Source of the DNA: Alloalcanivorax xenomutans
GTDB lineage: Bacteria; Pseudomonadota; Gammaproteobacteria; Pseudomonadales; Alcanivoracaceae
Direction of reading: 5' to 3'
Length of the DNA stretch: 64,000 nucleotides
Assembly: GCF_900217905.1 (NCBI RefSeq)
Contig: NZ_OBMO01000014.1
Coordinates: 1 to 64,000, forward strand
Positions 37,883 through 54,844 of this stretch are shown here, one piece after another (the first letter of the stretch is position 1; each line of letters opens with the position of its first letter). The notes beneath the pieces were generated by a model. That model saw only the letters and a list, made by a program, of their open reading frames with translations, did no database searches and was not told where the DNA came from. The translations under genes were made by a program, and so were the position numbers.

Positions 37883-38685
37883 GGTTTCTTCGGTAACAGA
37901 GGAAGCGGGTCCACCGGCTGTCCGTCCCGGCGGATCTCAAAATGCAATTGGGTGCGGAAGGTGCCACTGGACCCCATGGTGGCGATTTTTTGACCGGATT
38001 TCACCTGCTCCCCCTCCTTCACCAGTAAGTTATCGTTATGAGCATAGGCGCTCAGCCAACGATCATTATGTTTGATGATCAGCAACTTGCCGTAGCCGGT
38101 CAGCCCCACCCCTTTATACACCACCGTCCCGTCCGCCGCGGCCACCACCGACGCGCCGCGACGCCCGGCGATGGCGATACCGCGAGGGCCGCTGCCAGCG
38201 GAGGAAAAGCGCTGCACCAGCTCTCCATCCGCCGGCCAGCGCCAACGCACGTTGCTGACCACTTTCGGGGCCGCTGGAGGGGCCGGTTTAGCCACCGGTT
38301 TGACGACCGGCTTCGCCGCCGGTTTGCTGCTTGAGGCGGTACTGCGTGGACGGTTTTTTGGTGCCGGCGCGGCGCGGGAGGAAAAACGGATCACTTGTCC
38401 GGGGTAGATGGTGTAAGGCGCCTTGATGCCATTGGCGCGCGCCAGTGACTTGTAGTCCCAGCCGTAGCGCCAGGCGATCGAATACAAGGTCTCGCCGCGA
38501 GCCACCTTATGGCTGCCGGAAGTCACCGGCTGGGAGCGGGATGACTTGCCGTACAGGTCAACCACCGGCGGCGGATTGCTTACCGCGCACCCGCCCAACA
38601 GCAGTGCCATAGCCATACAGAAGCTGAATATACGGACCCAAACGCGCAAGAACAGGCTCTCAGTCGGTGGTCTCCTTGGCGACAT
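37879..38685 (-). CDS. nlpD: NlpD-like LysM/LytM lipoprotein
   Basis: Outer-membrane lipoprotein that would activate an amidase (AmiC in E. coli) at division. Lipobox LLLGGC near the N-terminus, a LysM domain (HKVARGETLYSIAWRYG... TIYPGQVIRF), an Ala/Lys/Pro linker, then a LytM/M23 domain. The M23 zinc ligands are degenerate (GIAIAGRRG and QLHFEI in place of H-x(3)-D and H-x-H), as in regulatory rather than peptidase members. The ATG at 38685 overlaps the DUF368 gene by 26 nt and has no clear Shine-Dalgarno; an ATG at 38616 would still leave a short lipoprotein signal. Confidence 0.85.
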   Translation of the reverse strand: MSPRRPPTESLFLRVWVRIFSFCMAMALLLGGCAVSNPPPVVDLYGKSSRSQPVTSGSHKVARGETLYSIAWRYGWDYKSLARANGIKAPYTIYPGQVIRFSSRAAPAPKNRPRSTASSSKPAAKPVVKPVAKPAPPAAPKVVSNVRWRWPADGELVQRFSSAGSGPRGIAIAGRRGASVVAAADGTVVYKGVGLTGYGKLLIIKHNDRWLSAYAHNDNLLVKEGEQVKSGQKIATMGSSGTFRTQLHFEIRRDGQPVDPLPLLPKKP

Positions 38686-39583
38686 TATGCACAGGTGCGG
38701 CCAGGGAAAGTAGCCAGACCACGGCCATTCCCAATAAAGCAGCAAGCACCGCGATAAGAATTTGCGTCCCTTCGCCGGTCGCCTGCGCGTATTGATTTGG
38801 CGTCAGCCAGCGCTCTCCGAGGCCACTTTCGGCACCGAGGCGCCAGGGCCAGAGTTTGACCAGCGAACCGGCCATGAAGCCGCCAAGCAGCGCCATTACT
38901 GTGTCGTGGTAACGGCCCAACAGCCACTTCAGCAAATGCACGAAGCTCAACAACCCCACCGCGCAGCCCCCCGCGAAAGCGGCAAGCAAAGACCACTGGC
39001 CGTCACGCACCGCCTGCAGAACCGGCTCATAAAGCCCGAGTAAAAGAAGGATAAAACTGCCGGAAATGCCCGGCAGGATCATCGCGCAGATGGCCACGGC
39101 ACCGCCCAGGAAAAACACCAGCGGGCCGGTGCCAGCGCCGTGTAATCCCGGCGCCAGCGAAATCGCCACCGCCGCCAGAGTGCCGGTCAGGAAGGCGGCC
39201 CATTGAGAGGGGCCTCTTCGTACCAGCGGCTTGAGAATCATCGGGATACTGGCGGCGATCAAACCGGAGAAAAACGCCCACACTGGCACCGGATGGTGTT
39301 CCAGAAACCAGGTGATCAAGCGTGCCAGCAAGGCAATGCTGGTAAGGATGCCCGCCAGCAGGGAAAACAGGAACGTGAAGTTGCCGGCGCGCCAGAAGGC
39401 GGCAAACCCCTGCCGTCGCCAGATCGTGAGCAGACCGGGACGAACCCCGCCCAGAGTGGCGATCAACTCCTCATAGATACCGGTGATCAGCGCCAGGGTG
39501 CCACCGGAAACGCCGGGCACCACGTCGGCCGCGCCCATGGCGATCCCCCGGCAGTAAATGCCGGGGCGAAACAAAGCGGTCAT
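38660..39583 (-). CDS. DUF368 (PopT-family) polyprenyl-phosphate translocase
   Basis: A 307-residue polytopic membrane protein starting with the family hallmark IYCRGIAMGAADVVPGVSGGTLALITGIYEELI. A second glycine-rich motif, AICAMILPGISGSFILLLLGLYEPVL, marks the inverted repeat. The DUF368 family (PopT) was reported to return undecaprenyl phosphate to the inner leaflet. That role fits the context: LytM lipoprotein, uppS and lipid genes are close. Its start overlaps the pcm stop as ATGA and its end overlaps nlpD. Confidence 0.88.
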   Translation of the reverse strand: MTALFRPGIYCRGIAMGAADVVPGVSGGTLALITGIYEELIATLGGVRPGLLTIWRRQGFAAFWRAGNFTFLFSLLAGILTSIALLARLITWFLEHHPVPVWAFFSGLIAASIPMILKPLVRRGPSQWAAFLTGTLAAVAISLAPGLHGAGTGPLVFFLGGAVAICAMILPGISGSFILLLLGLYEPVLQAVRDGQWSLLAAFAGGCAVGLLSFVHLLKWLLGRYHDTVMALLGGFMAGSLVKLWPWRLGAESGLGERWLTPNQYAQATGEGTQILIAVLAALLGMAVVWLLSLAAPVHNVAKETTD

Positions 39584-40212
39584 TGCACGCCTCTCTGAAA
39601 GGGCACGAAGCGCACCGGGTCCAACGCCCGCGACACCAACTCGTTACCATGCCGGTCCACCACGGTCAGCCGTTGTTGGCGATCCCCCACCGGCATCACC
39701 AGACGGCCACCCTCGGCCAGCTGAGCAAGCAGTTCCTCGGGAATATCCGGGCGGGCGCAGGTCACCAGGATGCCATCGAACGGTGCCGCCGAGGACCAGC
39801 CGAAGCCGCCGTCGGCATGACGCAGCTGCACCCGATTGGCCAGTCCCAGCTCACGCAGCCGCAGCCGGGCGGCATCCTGCAAAGGGCGAATCCGCTCCAC
39901 CGAACAAACCTGGCGGGCGAAGGCGGCCAGTATCGCGGTCTGATAACCGCAGCCGGTGCCCACCTCCAGCACCTTCTCCGGAATCGCCTGCTCGATCAGC
40001 AGTTCGGTCATGCGCGCCACCACCCAGGGCTGGGAAATGGTCTGCCCGTGGCCGATGGGCAGGGCGGTATCGTCGTAGGCCTGATGGGACAGCGCTTCGT
40101 CCACGAACAAATGCCGTGGCGTGGCGCGAATGGCTTCCAGTACCCGTTCATCGGTGATCCCCGATTCCCTCAGTCGGCTGATCAGCCGTTCCCGGGTACG
40201 CGCGGACGTCAT
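39580..40212 (-). CDS. pcm: Protein-L-isoaspartate O-methyltransferase
   Basis: Repairs isoaspartyl residues in aged proteins using SAM. From ATG 40212 it has 210 residues and begins MTSARTRERLISRLRESGI, as in Pseudomonas homologues; an ATG at 40239 adds nine residues. Signatures: FVDEALSHQAYDDTALPIGHGQTISQP, the SAM loop LEVGTGCGYQTAIL, and ILVTCARPDIPEELLAQL. Unlike relatives it is not preceded by surE: truD ends about 66 bp upstream. Downstream it overlaps the DUF368 gene by 4 nt. Confidence 0.95.
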   Translation of the reverse strand: MTSARTRERLISRLRESGITDERVLEAIRATPRHLFVDEALSHQAYDDTALPIGHGQTISQPWVVARMTELLIEQAIPEKVLEVGTGCGYQTAILAAFARQVCSVERIRPLQDAARLRLRELGLANRVQLRHADGGFGWSSAAPFDGILVTCARPDIPEELLAQLAEGGRLVMPVGDRQQRLTVVDRHGNELVSRALDPVRFVPFQRGVQ

Positions 40213-40278
40213 GCCAATCCCACTTCGTCGGTCTGTCATGCTACAAAAATCCCAATGGGGCCAGACGCCCCCCTGATA

Positions 40279-41361
40279 TCAAAGCCTTTCCCGCGAGCGC
40301 CGTTCCGGCCCGCGAGTCTCCAGCAACTCCGCCAGCACGGTGGTGGCGAAGGCTCCGGCCTGCAGGCGGAAAGATAAATGCAGGGTATCGTCCCTGCTGT
40401 CCCAGTCGAGGCCGGACACCGGCAGGCGGGTGGCGCGGCGGGCCGCGTCGACGCCCTGCCCCGCCAATCCCTCGATGACCGCGGCCCAGGGGGCCAGCAC
40501 GGTCTGTTCCAATACTTGGCAAGCGCCCGATGATGCCATGCCCCCGGCGCCGGGCAAAGGCCCGGTGGGATGAACTTCCCCGGCACTCAAGCGGGTTTCG
40601 GCGTCCGGTTCATCGGCGGCGGCGAATAATCCACGGCTGCCGTCCGGTTGTAAAAGGTCGCCGTCCAGCAGCCGGTCCCAGCAGCCACCACGCACCCGCT
40701 CCGCCAGCACCGCATTGAACAGCCCCGAGCGCACCGCCGACAGCCACAGGCCGCGCAGGGTGCGTTTGCGAGGTGCCTCGCCCTCTCCGCTCAGCCACGC
40801 CAGTCCGCGCTGCCAGTTACTGTCGTCACGGCCAAAGCGCTGCTCACCGAAGTAGTTGGGCACGCCCAGGCGGGCGATCAGCGCCAGACGCTCCGCCAGC
40901 GCCGCCGGATCCGCCTGGACCTGACGCAGACACAGTTGGAAAGCATTGGCGCGATGGGTGCCGCGATTCAACTTGCGCCGGTGGCGGCGAGCCTGCAACA
41001 GCCTCAACCCCGGCGGACAGTCCAGGTCAGGGTCCGGTTTGCCGGGTAGATGGAGACTGAACCACTGGCGGGTAATGGCCCGGCGGTCCTTAAGCCCGCT
41101 GTAGCCCACCGAGAGACGATGAATGCCGGCCTGCCGGGCCAGCCACAACGCCACGTCCTCGGTATTCCAATCGGTTTTCTCGATCTCCAGCCAGAGGTGC
41201 TCGCCCTCTCCTTCCGGCGTCACTGTCATGATCTCGTCGACGCGAAAGTCCGCGAACTGCTCCCGCATCAGGGCACGCCCCAGCGGCGCGCCATGAGCCG
41301 GCGGCCGCGCCGGGGCGCCGACGGTGTTCAAAATGGCGCCATTCAACTCAGTCTCGTTCAA
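40279..41361 (-). CDS. truD: tRNA pseudouridine synthase D
   Basis: Makes pseudouridine 13 in tRNA-Glu. The catalytic aspartate is in [15 protein letters not shown]; other family blocks are [17 protein letters not shown] and [17 protein letters not shown], before the inserted TRUD domain. At 360 residues it is of usual size. The start is a TTG (41361, overlapping ispF by 14 nt); no in-frame ATG exists before residue 32, which is already within the conserved core, so a TTG start there or a few codons on is likely. Confidence 0.92.
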   Translation of the reverse strand: MNETELNGAILNTVGAPARPPAHGAPLGRALMREQFADFRVDEIMTVTPEGEGEHLWLEIEKTDWNTEDVALWLARQAGIHRLSVGYSGLKDRRAITRQWFSLHLPGKPDPDLDCPPGLRLLQARRHRRKLNRGTHRANAFQLCLRQVQADPAALAERLALIARLGVPNYFGEQRFGRDDSNWQRGLAWLSGEGEAPRKRTLRGLWLSAVRSGLFNAVLAERVRGGCWDRLLDGDLLQPDGSRGLFAAADEPDAETRLSAGEVHPTGPLPGAGGMASSGACQVLEQTVLAPWAAVIEGLAGQGVDAARRATRLPVSGLDWDSRDDTLHLSFRLQAGAFATTVLAELLETRGPERRSRERL

Positions 41362-41830
41362 GCAACACCACCGCCTGCACCGCGATACCTTCGCCCCGTC
41401 CGGTGAAGCCCAGCCGTTCCGTGGTGGTGGCTTTCACCGACACCGCGTCCAGCGCCAGCCCCATCAGGTCGGCGATACATTCACGCATGGCCTGCACATG
41501 GGGAGCGATCTTCGGCTGCTGGCAGATGATGGTCAGATCCAGATTCAGCGGCCGCCAGCCTCGCCCGGTGACATCCTTGAGCACCGCTTTCAGCAAGACG
41601 GCGGAGTCCGCGCCTTTCCAGCGCGGATCGGTGTCCGGAAAATAATGGCCGATGTCACCCAGCGCCAGGGCGCCGAGCAGCGCATCGCTGAGAGCGTGCA
41701 GCGCCACGTCGCCGTCGGAGTGAGCTTTCAGGCCACGCTCATGGGGAATGCGAATACCGCCGAGGACAACGTGATCGCCGTCATCACTGAAGGCGTGAAC
41801 GTCGAAACCCTGACCAATACGCAGGCTCAT
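41348..41830 (-). CDS. ispF: 2-C-methyl-D-erythritol 2,4-cyclodiphosphate synthase
   Basis: Fifth enzyme of the MEP isoprenoid pathway; trimer with zinc sites. A 160-residue chain with metal ligands in GQGFDVHAF (Asp, His) and the family block [32 protein letters not shown]. The C-terminus has [28 protein letters not shown]. The ATG overlaps the ispD stop as ATGA. Confidence 0.98.
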   Translation of the reverse strand: MSLRIGQGFDVHAFSDDGDHVVLGGIRIPHERGLKAHSDGDVALHALSDALLGALALGDIGHYFPDTDPRWKGADSAVLLKAVLKDVTGRGWRPLNLDLTIICQQPKIAPHVQAMRECIADLMGLALDAVSVKATTTERLGFTGRGEGIAVQAVVLLERD

Positions 41831-42546
41831 GATGACTCCTCCTGGCCGGAGTCCAGTCCCTGGCGGCGCAGATAAAAGCGCGCCAGTGGCAGATCTTCCG
41901 GTACCGTGATCTTGATGTTGTCGGCGTTTCCGGCCACCAGACTGGGCCGCCAGCCACGCGCTTCCATGGCCGACGCTTCGTCGGTGATGGCGTCATCCGG
42001 CACCGCCAGCGCCTCGGCCAGGGCCGCGGCCGGGAACAGTTGCGGGGTCAGGGCCCGCCAGATCAGATTGCGATCCACTGTGGCATCGATGCATTGGCCA
42101 GGGCCCGCCCGCTTGATGGTATCCACCACCGGGCAGGCCAGGATTCCGCCCTGCTCTCCGACGCCCTCGATCAGCTTCTGGATATCCGACAGACGCACCA
42201 AAGGGCGCGCCATGTCATGCACCAGCGCCCAGGCATCCGGCGCCTGCTCCAGCACCGCCTGGAGCCCGGCGCGCACCGATTCGGCGCGACTGGCGCCACC
42301 GATGACGGTGCGGATACGCGGATGATCATGGAGTGATAATCTTGACCACCAGGGGTCGCCCTCGGCCACCGCCACCACCACACCGGACAAAGGCGCGAAC
42401 GCCAGCAGCCGCTGCAGGGTATGTTCCGCCAGGGTGCGCCCTTCCAGTGTCAGATATTGTTTGGGCAGGCTGGCGCCCATACGCGCGCCGACACCGGCGG
42501 CGGGCACCACCGCGTACAAAGGAAAAGGCTTAACGCTTGTCGTCAC
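41827..42546 (-). CDS. ispD: 2-C-methyl-D-erythritol 4-phosphate cytidylyltransferase
   Basis: Third MEP-pathway step, joining CTP and MEP. A 239-residue nucleotidyltransferase; the glycine-rich CTP loop is [18 protein letters not shown], followed by [10 protein letters not shown] and the C-terminal [20 protein letters not shown]. The start codon is GTG (42546), lying inside the last codons of ftsB with a 17-nt overlap. No in-frame ATG precedes the CTP loop. Confidence 0.96.
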   Translation of the reverse strand: MTTSVKPFPLYAVVPAAGVGARMGASLPKQYLTLEGRTLAEHTLQRLLAFAPLSGVVVAVAEGDPWWSRLSLHDHPRIRTVIGGASRAESVRAGLQAVLEQAPDAWALVHDMARPLVRLSDIQKLIEGVGEQGGILACPVVDTIKRAGPGQCIDATVDRNLIWRALTPQLFPAAALAEALAVPDDAITDEASAMEARGWRPSLVAGNADNIKITVPEDLPLARFYLRRQGLDSGQEESS

Positions 42547-42844
42547 GGGGTGTGTCCGGTTCCAGGATCAGGAAGAAGGTCTCGCCATCACGGATCATGC
42601 CCAGATCCTTGCGTGCCAGCTCTTCCACCGCATCGCTGCCTTCCTTGAGATCACGGACGTCCGCCGCCATCAGGCGATTCCGTTCACTGAGCGTCTGGTT
42701 TTGTTCGGAGAGCGCCTGAACCTCCTTTTTCAGGGTCGCCACATGGCGCAGGCTGCCCTCCCCGAACCACAGGCGCGCCTGCAGTACCACCAGCAGCAAG
42801 GCCAGAACGGCGAGCATGACCTGGCGGGCCGGGGACAGTTTCAT
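42530..42844 (-). CDS. ftsB: Cell division protein FtsB
   Basis: Bitopic divisome protein that links FtsL and FtsQ and helps activate FtsWI. From ATG 42844 (GAGGA seven nt upstream) it has 104 residues: a short basic N-terminus, one membrane helix (QVMLAVLALLLVVLQARLWF), then a coiled coil (LKKEVQALSEQNQTLSERNR) and the conserved EELARKDLGMIRDGETFF. Position between eno and ispD is standard. Confidence 0.95.
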   Translation of the reverse strand: MKLSPARQVMLAVLALLLVVLQARLWFGEGSLRHVATLKKEVQALSEQNQTLSERNRLMAADVRDLKEGSDAVEELARKDLGMIRDGETFFLILEPDTPRDDKR

Positions 42845-42887
42845 GGGCAATCCTCATCACGGGCGGCCGCCGGCCGCCCGTCACTCC

Positions 42888-46843
<3,956 letters not shown>

Positions 46844-46896
46844 CACATCGTGCCAGCGATGGCCCGAAGGGAGGTCGCCATGGATGACATGACCTC

Positions 46897-46933
46897 AAAA
46901 AAAATACCTTTGCTCACCGCGGTGGGCAAAGGT
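46897..46933 (-). terminator. Intrinsic terminator downstream of tilS
   Basis: On the minus strand ACCTTTGC pairs with GCAAAGGT around CCACCGCGGTGA (inner CACCGCGGTG is itself palindromic), followed by A then eight T. It is well formed and would end transcripts that run through tilS, or attenuate a pyrG transcript begun upstream of it. Confidence 0.8.
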
Positions 46934-47022
46934 GTGTTCTGTTTCGGCTTGGAACGGACGTACCGCCGGGTCTCGGTATTCCTGAAATATCAGGGAGTTG
47001 GGCTACGTCAGGATGGGACGAA

Positions 47023-47051
47023 ATAGTAACAGAACGGCTGCCGCCAGGGAA
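47023..47051 (-). promoter_or_regulatory. Weak candidate promoter for pyrG
   Basis: On the minus strand TACTAT (47028-47023) follows TTCCCT (47051-47046) with a 17-nt spacer. The -10 is reasonable, the -35 matches only half of the consensus. If used, the pyrG leader would be over 300 nt and would contain both hairpins. Confidence 0.25.
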
Positions 47052-47127
47052 CCACTGTCGCGGCGTGAAAACGGGTAAAAACGTAAAAGGCGGCAAGGGC
47101 GCAAACGGCTTCGTGGCCCGCGCCCGT

Positions 47128-48396
47128 CTACCAGCGTAACTGCCACGGCCGGCAGCGGCGCCGGTCCACGCCATCGGCGACGCCGATCATCGGCACCGAC
47201 ACCAATTGACCCTCCTGATACAGCAACGGCCATTGGCGGCGACGCCAGGGCGGCACCCCGGCCACGCGCCACAGCTCCGAGACCTGCTGATGCTGCCCAT
47301 GACGGCGCAAACGCTCACCGCCGGCGAAAGGCCGCAGTTGCACATCACCGGGAGGTACCCACAGGGTCACCTCGCCTTCTCCCGGAAGCAGACGCCAGAG
47401 GCCGGGATCCGGGGGCTCATGACCTTGGCGCCAGTCCAGAGGTCCGCTGAGCGGCCGCAGGTCACGGTCGTGGAGCAGATAGAGATCACCGCGATAGCGG
47501 CGCAGGGTGTGGCCGGCCCACGTCACACTGGCCTCCCGGTCCGCCGGCGCCCGCAGCAGGCCGTGGATCTGCCCGGTGACGGCCAGGGACGGCGGCGGCG
47601 CCCCCGCCTGGTCCAGCCACCAACGCAGCACATTATCCTGGCGTTCACGGCTCAGCGCCGCCAGCCCCTCCAGGGGCAGCCGATCCCTTGCCGCCGCCAA
47701 CGCCCGCGCATCCTCGGCGGCCCTTTCGTCCAGCAAGGCAGCGGCGTCGGCCATCACTCCGGCGGTGCGAGCCAGGATCGCGGGGGCGCCCGGCCAGGTG
47801 ACGGCCAGGCGGGGCAGGATCTCATGACGCAGCCGGTTCCGGCGCAGACTGATATCAGCGTTACTGGGATCCTCCACCCACTCCAAACCCCGGCGGCGAG
47901 CCTCGCGCTCCAGCTGCACCCGCCCGAATGCCAGTAGCGGCCGCCACAGGGGCAACCCGTTCAGCCAGGAGTGCTCGGACATGGCCGCCAGCCCTTGTAC
48001 GCCGGCGCCACGCAGCAGGTTCAGCAGCACGGTCTCGGCCTGGTCGTCGCGATGGTGGGCGGTGATCACGGTGGCGCCGGCGGCCCGTTCGGTCAGCGCC
48101 TGGTAGCGGGCGGCGCGGGCGCCGGCTTCCAGGTTCACGTCGGCGGGCACACTGACCCGGATTTCCTCGAACGGCACGCCCAGTGCCTCGGCCCGGGTCC
48201 GGCAGAATGCCGCCCAGTCCTCTGACCGTGCCTGCAATTGGTGATTGACGTGCAGTGCCCGCAGGCGGCGACCGAGACCGGCCTCCACCAGCAGGTGCAG
48301 CAACAGGGAGGAATCAAGGCCGCCGCTGAACGCCAGCAGCAGAGGCCCGGGCGGGGCCTGGGCCGCCGACACGCGGGGGACGGCGGCGTCGGACAT
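47128..48396 (-). CDS. tilS: tRNA(Ile)-lysidine synthase
   Basis: Attaches lysine to C34 of tRNA-Ile(CAU), changing it to read AUA. PP-loop ATPase with LLLAFSGGLDSSLLLHLLVEAG near the N-terminus, the zinc-free adenylation region HHRDDQAETVLLNLLRGAGVQGLAAM and a C-terminal tRNA-binding domain. The 422-residue length is normal. ATG 48396 overlaps the accA stop (TGATG); GTG at 48399 is an alternative. Last gene of the accA unit. Confidence 0.95.
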   Translation of the reverse strand: MSDAAVPRVSAAQAPPGPLLLAFSGGLDSSLLLHLLVEAGLGRRLRALHVNHQLQARSEDWAAFCRTRAEALGVPFEEIRVSVPADVNLEAGARAARYQALTERAAGATVITAHHRDDQAETVLLNLLRGAGVQGLAAMSEHSWLNGLPLWRPLLAFGRVQLEREARRRGLEWVEDPSNADISLRRNRLRHEILPRLAVTWPGAPAILARTAGVMADAAALLDERAAEDARALAAARDRLPLEGLAALSRERQDNVLRWWLDQAGAPPPSLAVTGQIHGLLRAPADREASVTWAGHTLRRYRGDLYLLHDRDLRPLSGPLDWRQGHEPPDPGLWRLLPGEGEVTLWVPPGDVQLRPFAGGERLRRHGQHQQVSELWRVAGVPPWRRRQWPLLYQEGQLVSVPMIGVADGVDRRRCRPWQLRW

Positions 48397-49367
48397 CACT
48401 CATCCACGGGGTCGCTGACGAAGTTGCCGTAGCTCATCAGGCGCTCGTAGCGACGCTGAATCAGTTCCGGCTGCTCCAAAGCGTCGAGGCTGTTGAGCGC
48501 GGCGGTCAGGGAGCGGCGCACGGCGTCGGCGGCCTGGTCGTAGTCGCGGTGGGCACCACCCAGCGGCTCCTGCACCACTTCATCGACGATACCCAGTTCG
48601 TGCAGGCGATTGGCGGTCAGGCCCATCGCTTCCGCCGCTTCCGGCGCCTTTTCGGCGCTGCGCCAGAGGATCGAGGCGCAACCTTCCGGGGAAATGGTCG
48701 AATAGGTGCTGTACTGGAGCATCTGCAAGTGGTCGCAGACGCCCAGGGCCAGCGCGCCGCCAGAGCCGCCTTCGCCGATCACGGTGGCGATGATCGGAAC
48801 TTTCAATTGGGACATCACCCGCAGGTTACGGGCGATCGCCTCGGATTGCCCACGCTCTTCCGCGTCGATGCCGGGGAAAGCGCCAGGGGTGTCAATGAAA
48901 GTGAAAATCGGCATCCGGAACCGCTCAGCCAGCTCCATCAGGCGCAACGCCTTGCGGTAGCCTTCCGGATTGGGCATGCCGAAGTTACGGCGTACCTTTT
49001 CCTTCACTTCCCGGCCCTTCTGGTGGCCGATCACCATGATCGGCCGGTCGTCCAGCCGGGTGATGCCGCCAACGATGGCCGGATCATCAGCAAAGCTGCG
49101 ATCGCCATGCAGTTCGTCAAAGTCGCCGAAAATGCGCTTGACGTAATCCAGCGTGTAGGGACGCTTGGGATGCCGGGAAAGCTGCGAGATCTGCCAGGAG
49201 GTCAGCTTGCTGAAGATATTCTCGGTAAGCGCGATCCCCTTCTCCTGCAGCTTGGCGATCTCGTCGGAGATACTGACCTCGCTGCCGGTGCCTACGAGTC
49301 GCAGTTCCTCGATTTTGGCTTCCAGTTCCGCAATAGGTTGTTCAAATTCGAGGAAATTCGGATTCAT
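48396..49367 (-). CDS. accA: Acetyl-CoA carboxylase carboxyltransferase subunit alpha
   Basis: Alpha half of the carboxyltransferase that makes malonyl-CoA for fatty acid synthesis; partner AccD is elsewhere. A 323-residue protein beginning [23 protein letters not shown], with the crotonase-fold blocks [48 protein letters not shown] and [22 protein letters not shown]. It follows dnaE by 153 bp and overlaps tilS by one nt. Confidence 0.98.
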   Translation of the reverse strand: MNPNFLEFEQPIAELEAKIEELRLVGTGSEVSISDEIAKLQEKGIALTENIFSKLTSWQISQLSRHPKRPYTLDYVKRIFGDFDELHGDRSFADDPAIVGGITRLDDRPIMVIGHQKGREVKEKVRRNFGMPNPEGYRKALRLMELAERFRMPIFTFIDTPGAFPGIDAEERGQSEAIARNLRVMSQLKVPIIATVIGEGGSGGALALGVCDHLQMLQYSTYSTISPEGCASILWRSAEKAPEAAEAMGLTANRLHELGIVDEVVQEPLGGAHRDYDQAADAVRRSLTAALNSLDALEQPELIQRRYERLMSYGNFVSDPVDE

Positions 49368-49520
49368 GTGCTACCCCTTGTCACAGTGCGCTCAAGTGTA
49401 GCCGCAATACAATGACAGCGTCGAGATACCCGGCTGGGCGTAAAGTTGCAAGTTGTTACCGGACGCCACTCCAAGCCTGCTCGCCGGCTTTTGCGCGTCC
49501 GGTGGTCCGGCGTCGAGCCG

Positions 49521-53024
<3,504 letters not shown>

Positions 53025-53062
53025 GAAAAAAGCTCCTTGATTCCCGCCACGGCTGCGGCGGG

Positions 53063-53701
53063 TCAGTTCGATTCGATCAGGGCCGCTACCGGGCCGAAGG
53101 AACGGCGATGTTCGGGCAAGGGACCGAGCCGGCGCAGCGCTTCCAGGTGCACCGCGGTGGGATAGCCCTTGTGGCGATCGAAGCCGTAATCGGGATGCCG
53201 CTGGTGCAACGCCACCATTTCCGCGTCCCGCGCCACTTTGGCGAGAATCGACGCGGCCGCGATTGCCGGCACCCGGCCGTCCCCTTTCACCACCGCTTCC
53301 GCCGGGCAAGCGAAGGACGGGGTCCGGTTACCGTCCACCAACACCGCTTCCACGTCAATGGGCAGCGCCTCCACCGCCCGGACCATGGCCAGGTGAGTGG
53401 CGTGATAGATGTTCAATTGATCCACTTCCGCCGCCTCGGCGCGGCCCAGGGCCCAGCCTCGGGCCCGTTCGCGAATCAATTCCGCCAACCGCTCGCGGCG
53501 TTTGGCGGTGAGTTTCTTGGAATCCGCCAGCCCTTCTATGGGCCTTGCCGGGTCCAGCACCACCGCGGCGGTCACCACCGCCCCCACCAGCGGACCACGG
53601 CCCACCTCGTCAACGCCGGCCAACACCATGCCCGGTTGCCAGGCAAAGGCGCTGGGCACGAACGGTTCGTTCAGATCATACTCAGGAAAGGGATGATTCA
53701 T
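53063..53701 (-). CDS. rnhB: Ribonuclease HII
   Basis: Cuts the RNA strand of RNA-DNA hybrids and removes misincorporated ribonucleotides. A 212-residue protein with active-site acidic residues in [21 protein letters not shown] (Asp, Glu) and VDGNRTP, and the lysine/serine block [17 protein letters not shown]. The start overlaps the lpxB stop as ATGA, and dnaE follows after 38 bp. Confidence 0.97.
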   Translation of the reverse strand: MNHPFPEYDLNEPFVPSAFAWQPGMVLAGVDEVGRGPLVGAVVTAAVVLDPARPIEGLADSKKLTAKRRERLAELIRERARGWALGRAEAAEVDQLNIYHATHLAMVRAVEALPIDVEAVLVDGNRTPSFACPAEAVVKGDGRVPAIAAASILAKVARDAEMVALHQRHPDYGFDRHKGYPTAVHLEALRRLGPLPEHRRSFGPVAALIESN

Positions 53702-54843
53702 CGCGGCCTCTCCAACAGGCCGGCGACGGCCTCGGCGGCCTTGGCGCTGGCGCCGCCACGCAAGGCCTCATGCACCCGGGTGAAATCCTCCCGCAACGCG
53801 GCCACCCGCCGCGGTTCATGCAACCAGCGATTCACTTCCCGCGCCGCCGCCTCGCCGCTCAACTGATCCTGAATCAGCTCCGGCACCATGGCTTTCCGGC
53901 AGAGCAGATTGGGCAAGGCAACGAACTCGCTCTTCACCAGCCGTGAAACGATGGCATAGGTCACCGCGCCCACCCGGTAGCCCACCACCATGGGTTTTTT
54001 CAGCAGCAAGCCTTCCAGGGTGGCGGTGCCGGAAGCCATCAGCACCACATCGGCGGCCGCCATCACCGTGCGGCTGTGCCCATCCACCACCGTCACTGGC
54101 AACGCCGGTGCCGCCCCCAGCGCCAGTTCGATCTGCTCGCGGCGGACCCGGTTGGCGGCGGGAATAACAAAACGCAGCGCCGGATTGTCCCGTTGCAGGC
54201 GCACCATGGCGTCGAGGAACGGCGGCATCAGTTGCGATACCTCTCCGCCGCGACTGCCCGGCAGCACCGCCAGCCACTGGCTGTCCCTGGCCAGGCCCAG
54301 CTCATCGCGGGCGGCGGCGGTGTCCACATCCAGTTCGATCATGTCCGCCAGCGGGTGGCCGACGAAAGCCACCGGCACACCATGCTCCTCATAGAACAGC
54401 GCCTCGAACGGGAACAGCGTCAACATCAGGTCCACGTCCCGGCGGATCCCCTTGACCCGCCCCTGCCGCCAGGCCCACACCGACGGGCTGACGTAATGAA
54501 CGGTGCGCAGACCGGCGGCGTGGGCGCGTTTGGCCACACCCAGGGTAAAATCCGGGGAATCGATGGTGATCACCACCGCCGGGCGCTTTTCCAGCAAGGC
54601 GTCCACCAACTGGCGGCGCAGACGGAACAGTTCCGGCAGGTGCGCAAGAACCTCGGTGATGCCCATCACCGACAGTTTTTCCATCGGAAACAGGGTTTCA
54701 AAACCAGCGGCGATCATGCGTTCGCCGCCAACACCGAAGAAACGGGCATCCGGGTAACGCGCCCGCAAGGCCTCGATCAGGCCGGCGCCGAGAATATCGC
54801 CGGAAGCCTCGCCGGCCACCAGGGCGATCAGCGGCGCGTCCAT
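53698..54843 (-). CDS. lpxB: Lipid-A-disaccharide synthase
   Basis: GT19 glycosyltransferase joining UDP-2,3-diacylglucosamine and lipid X. From ATG 54843 it has 381 residues: [25 protein letters not shown] at the start, then [27 protein letters not shown] and the C-terminal [31 protein letters not shown]. The ATG lies one nt after the lpxA stop (TGATATG). An ATG at 54873 is in frame but adds residues with no homology. Confidence 0.96.
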   Translation of the reverse strand: MDAPLIALVAGEASGDILGAGLIEALRARYPDARFFGVGGERMIAAGFETLFPMEKLSVMGITEVLAHLPELFRLRRQLVDALLEKRPAVVITIDSPDFTLGVAKRAHAAGLRTVHYVSPSVWAWRQGRVKGIRRDVDLMLTLFPFEALFYEEHGVPVAFVGHPLADMIELDVDTAAARDELGLARDSQWLAVLPGSRGGEVSQLMPPFLDAMVRLQRDNPALRFVIPAANRVRREQIELALGAAPALPVTVVDGHSRTVMAAADVVLMASGTATLEGLLLKKPMVVGYRVGAVTYAIVSRLVKSEFVALPNLLCRKAMVPELIQDQLSGEAAAREVNRWLHEPRRVAALREDFTRVHEALRGGASAKAAEAVAGLLERPR

Positions 54844-54844
54844 A

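Noticed and set aside
40236-40586. Possible surE remnant between truD and pcm
   Set aside because: The frame there is a Pro/Arg-rich shadow of the truD 3' end with none of the SurE metal-site motifs (such as DDG).
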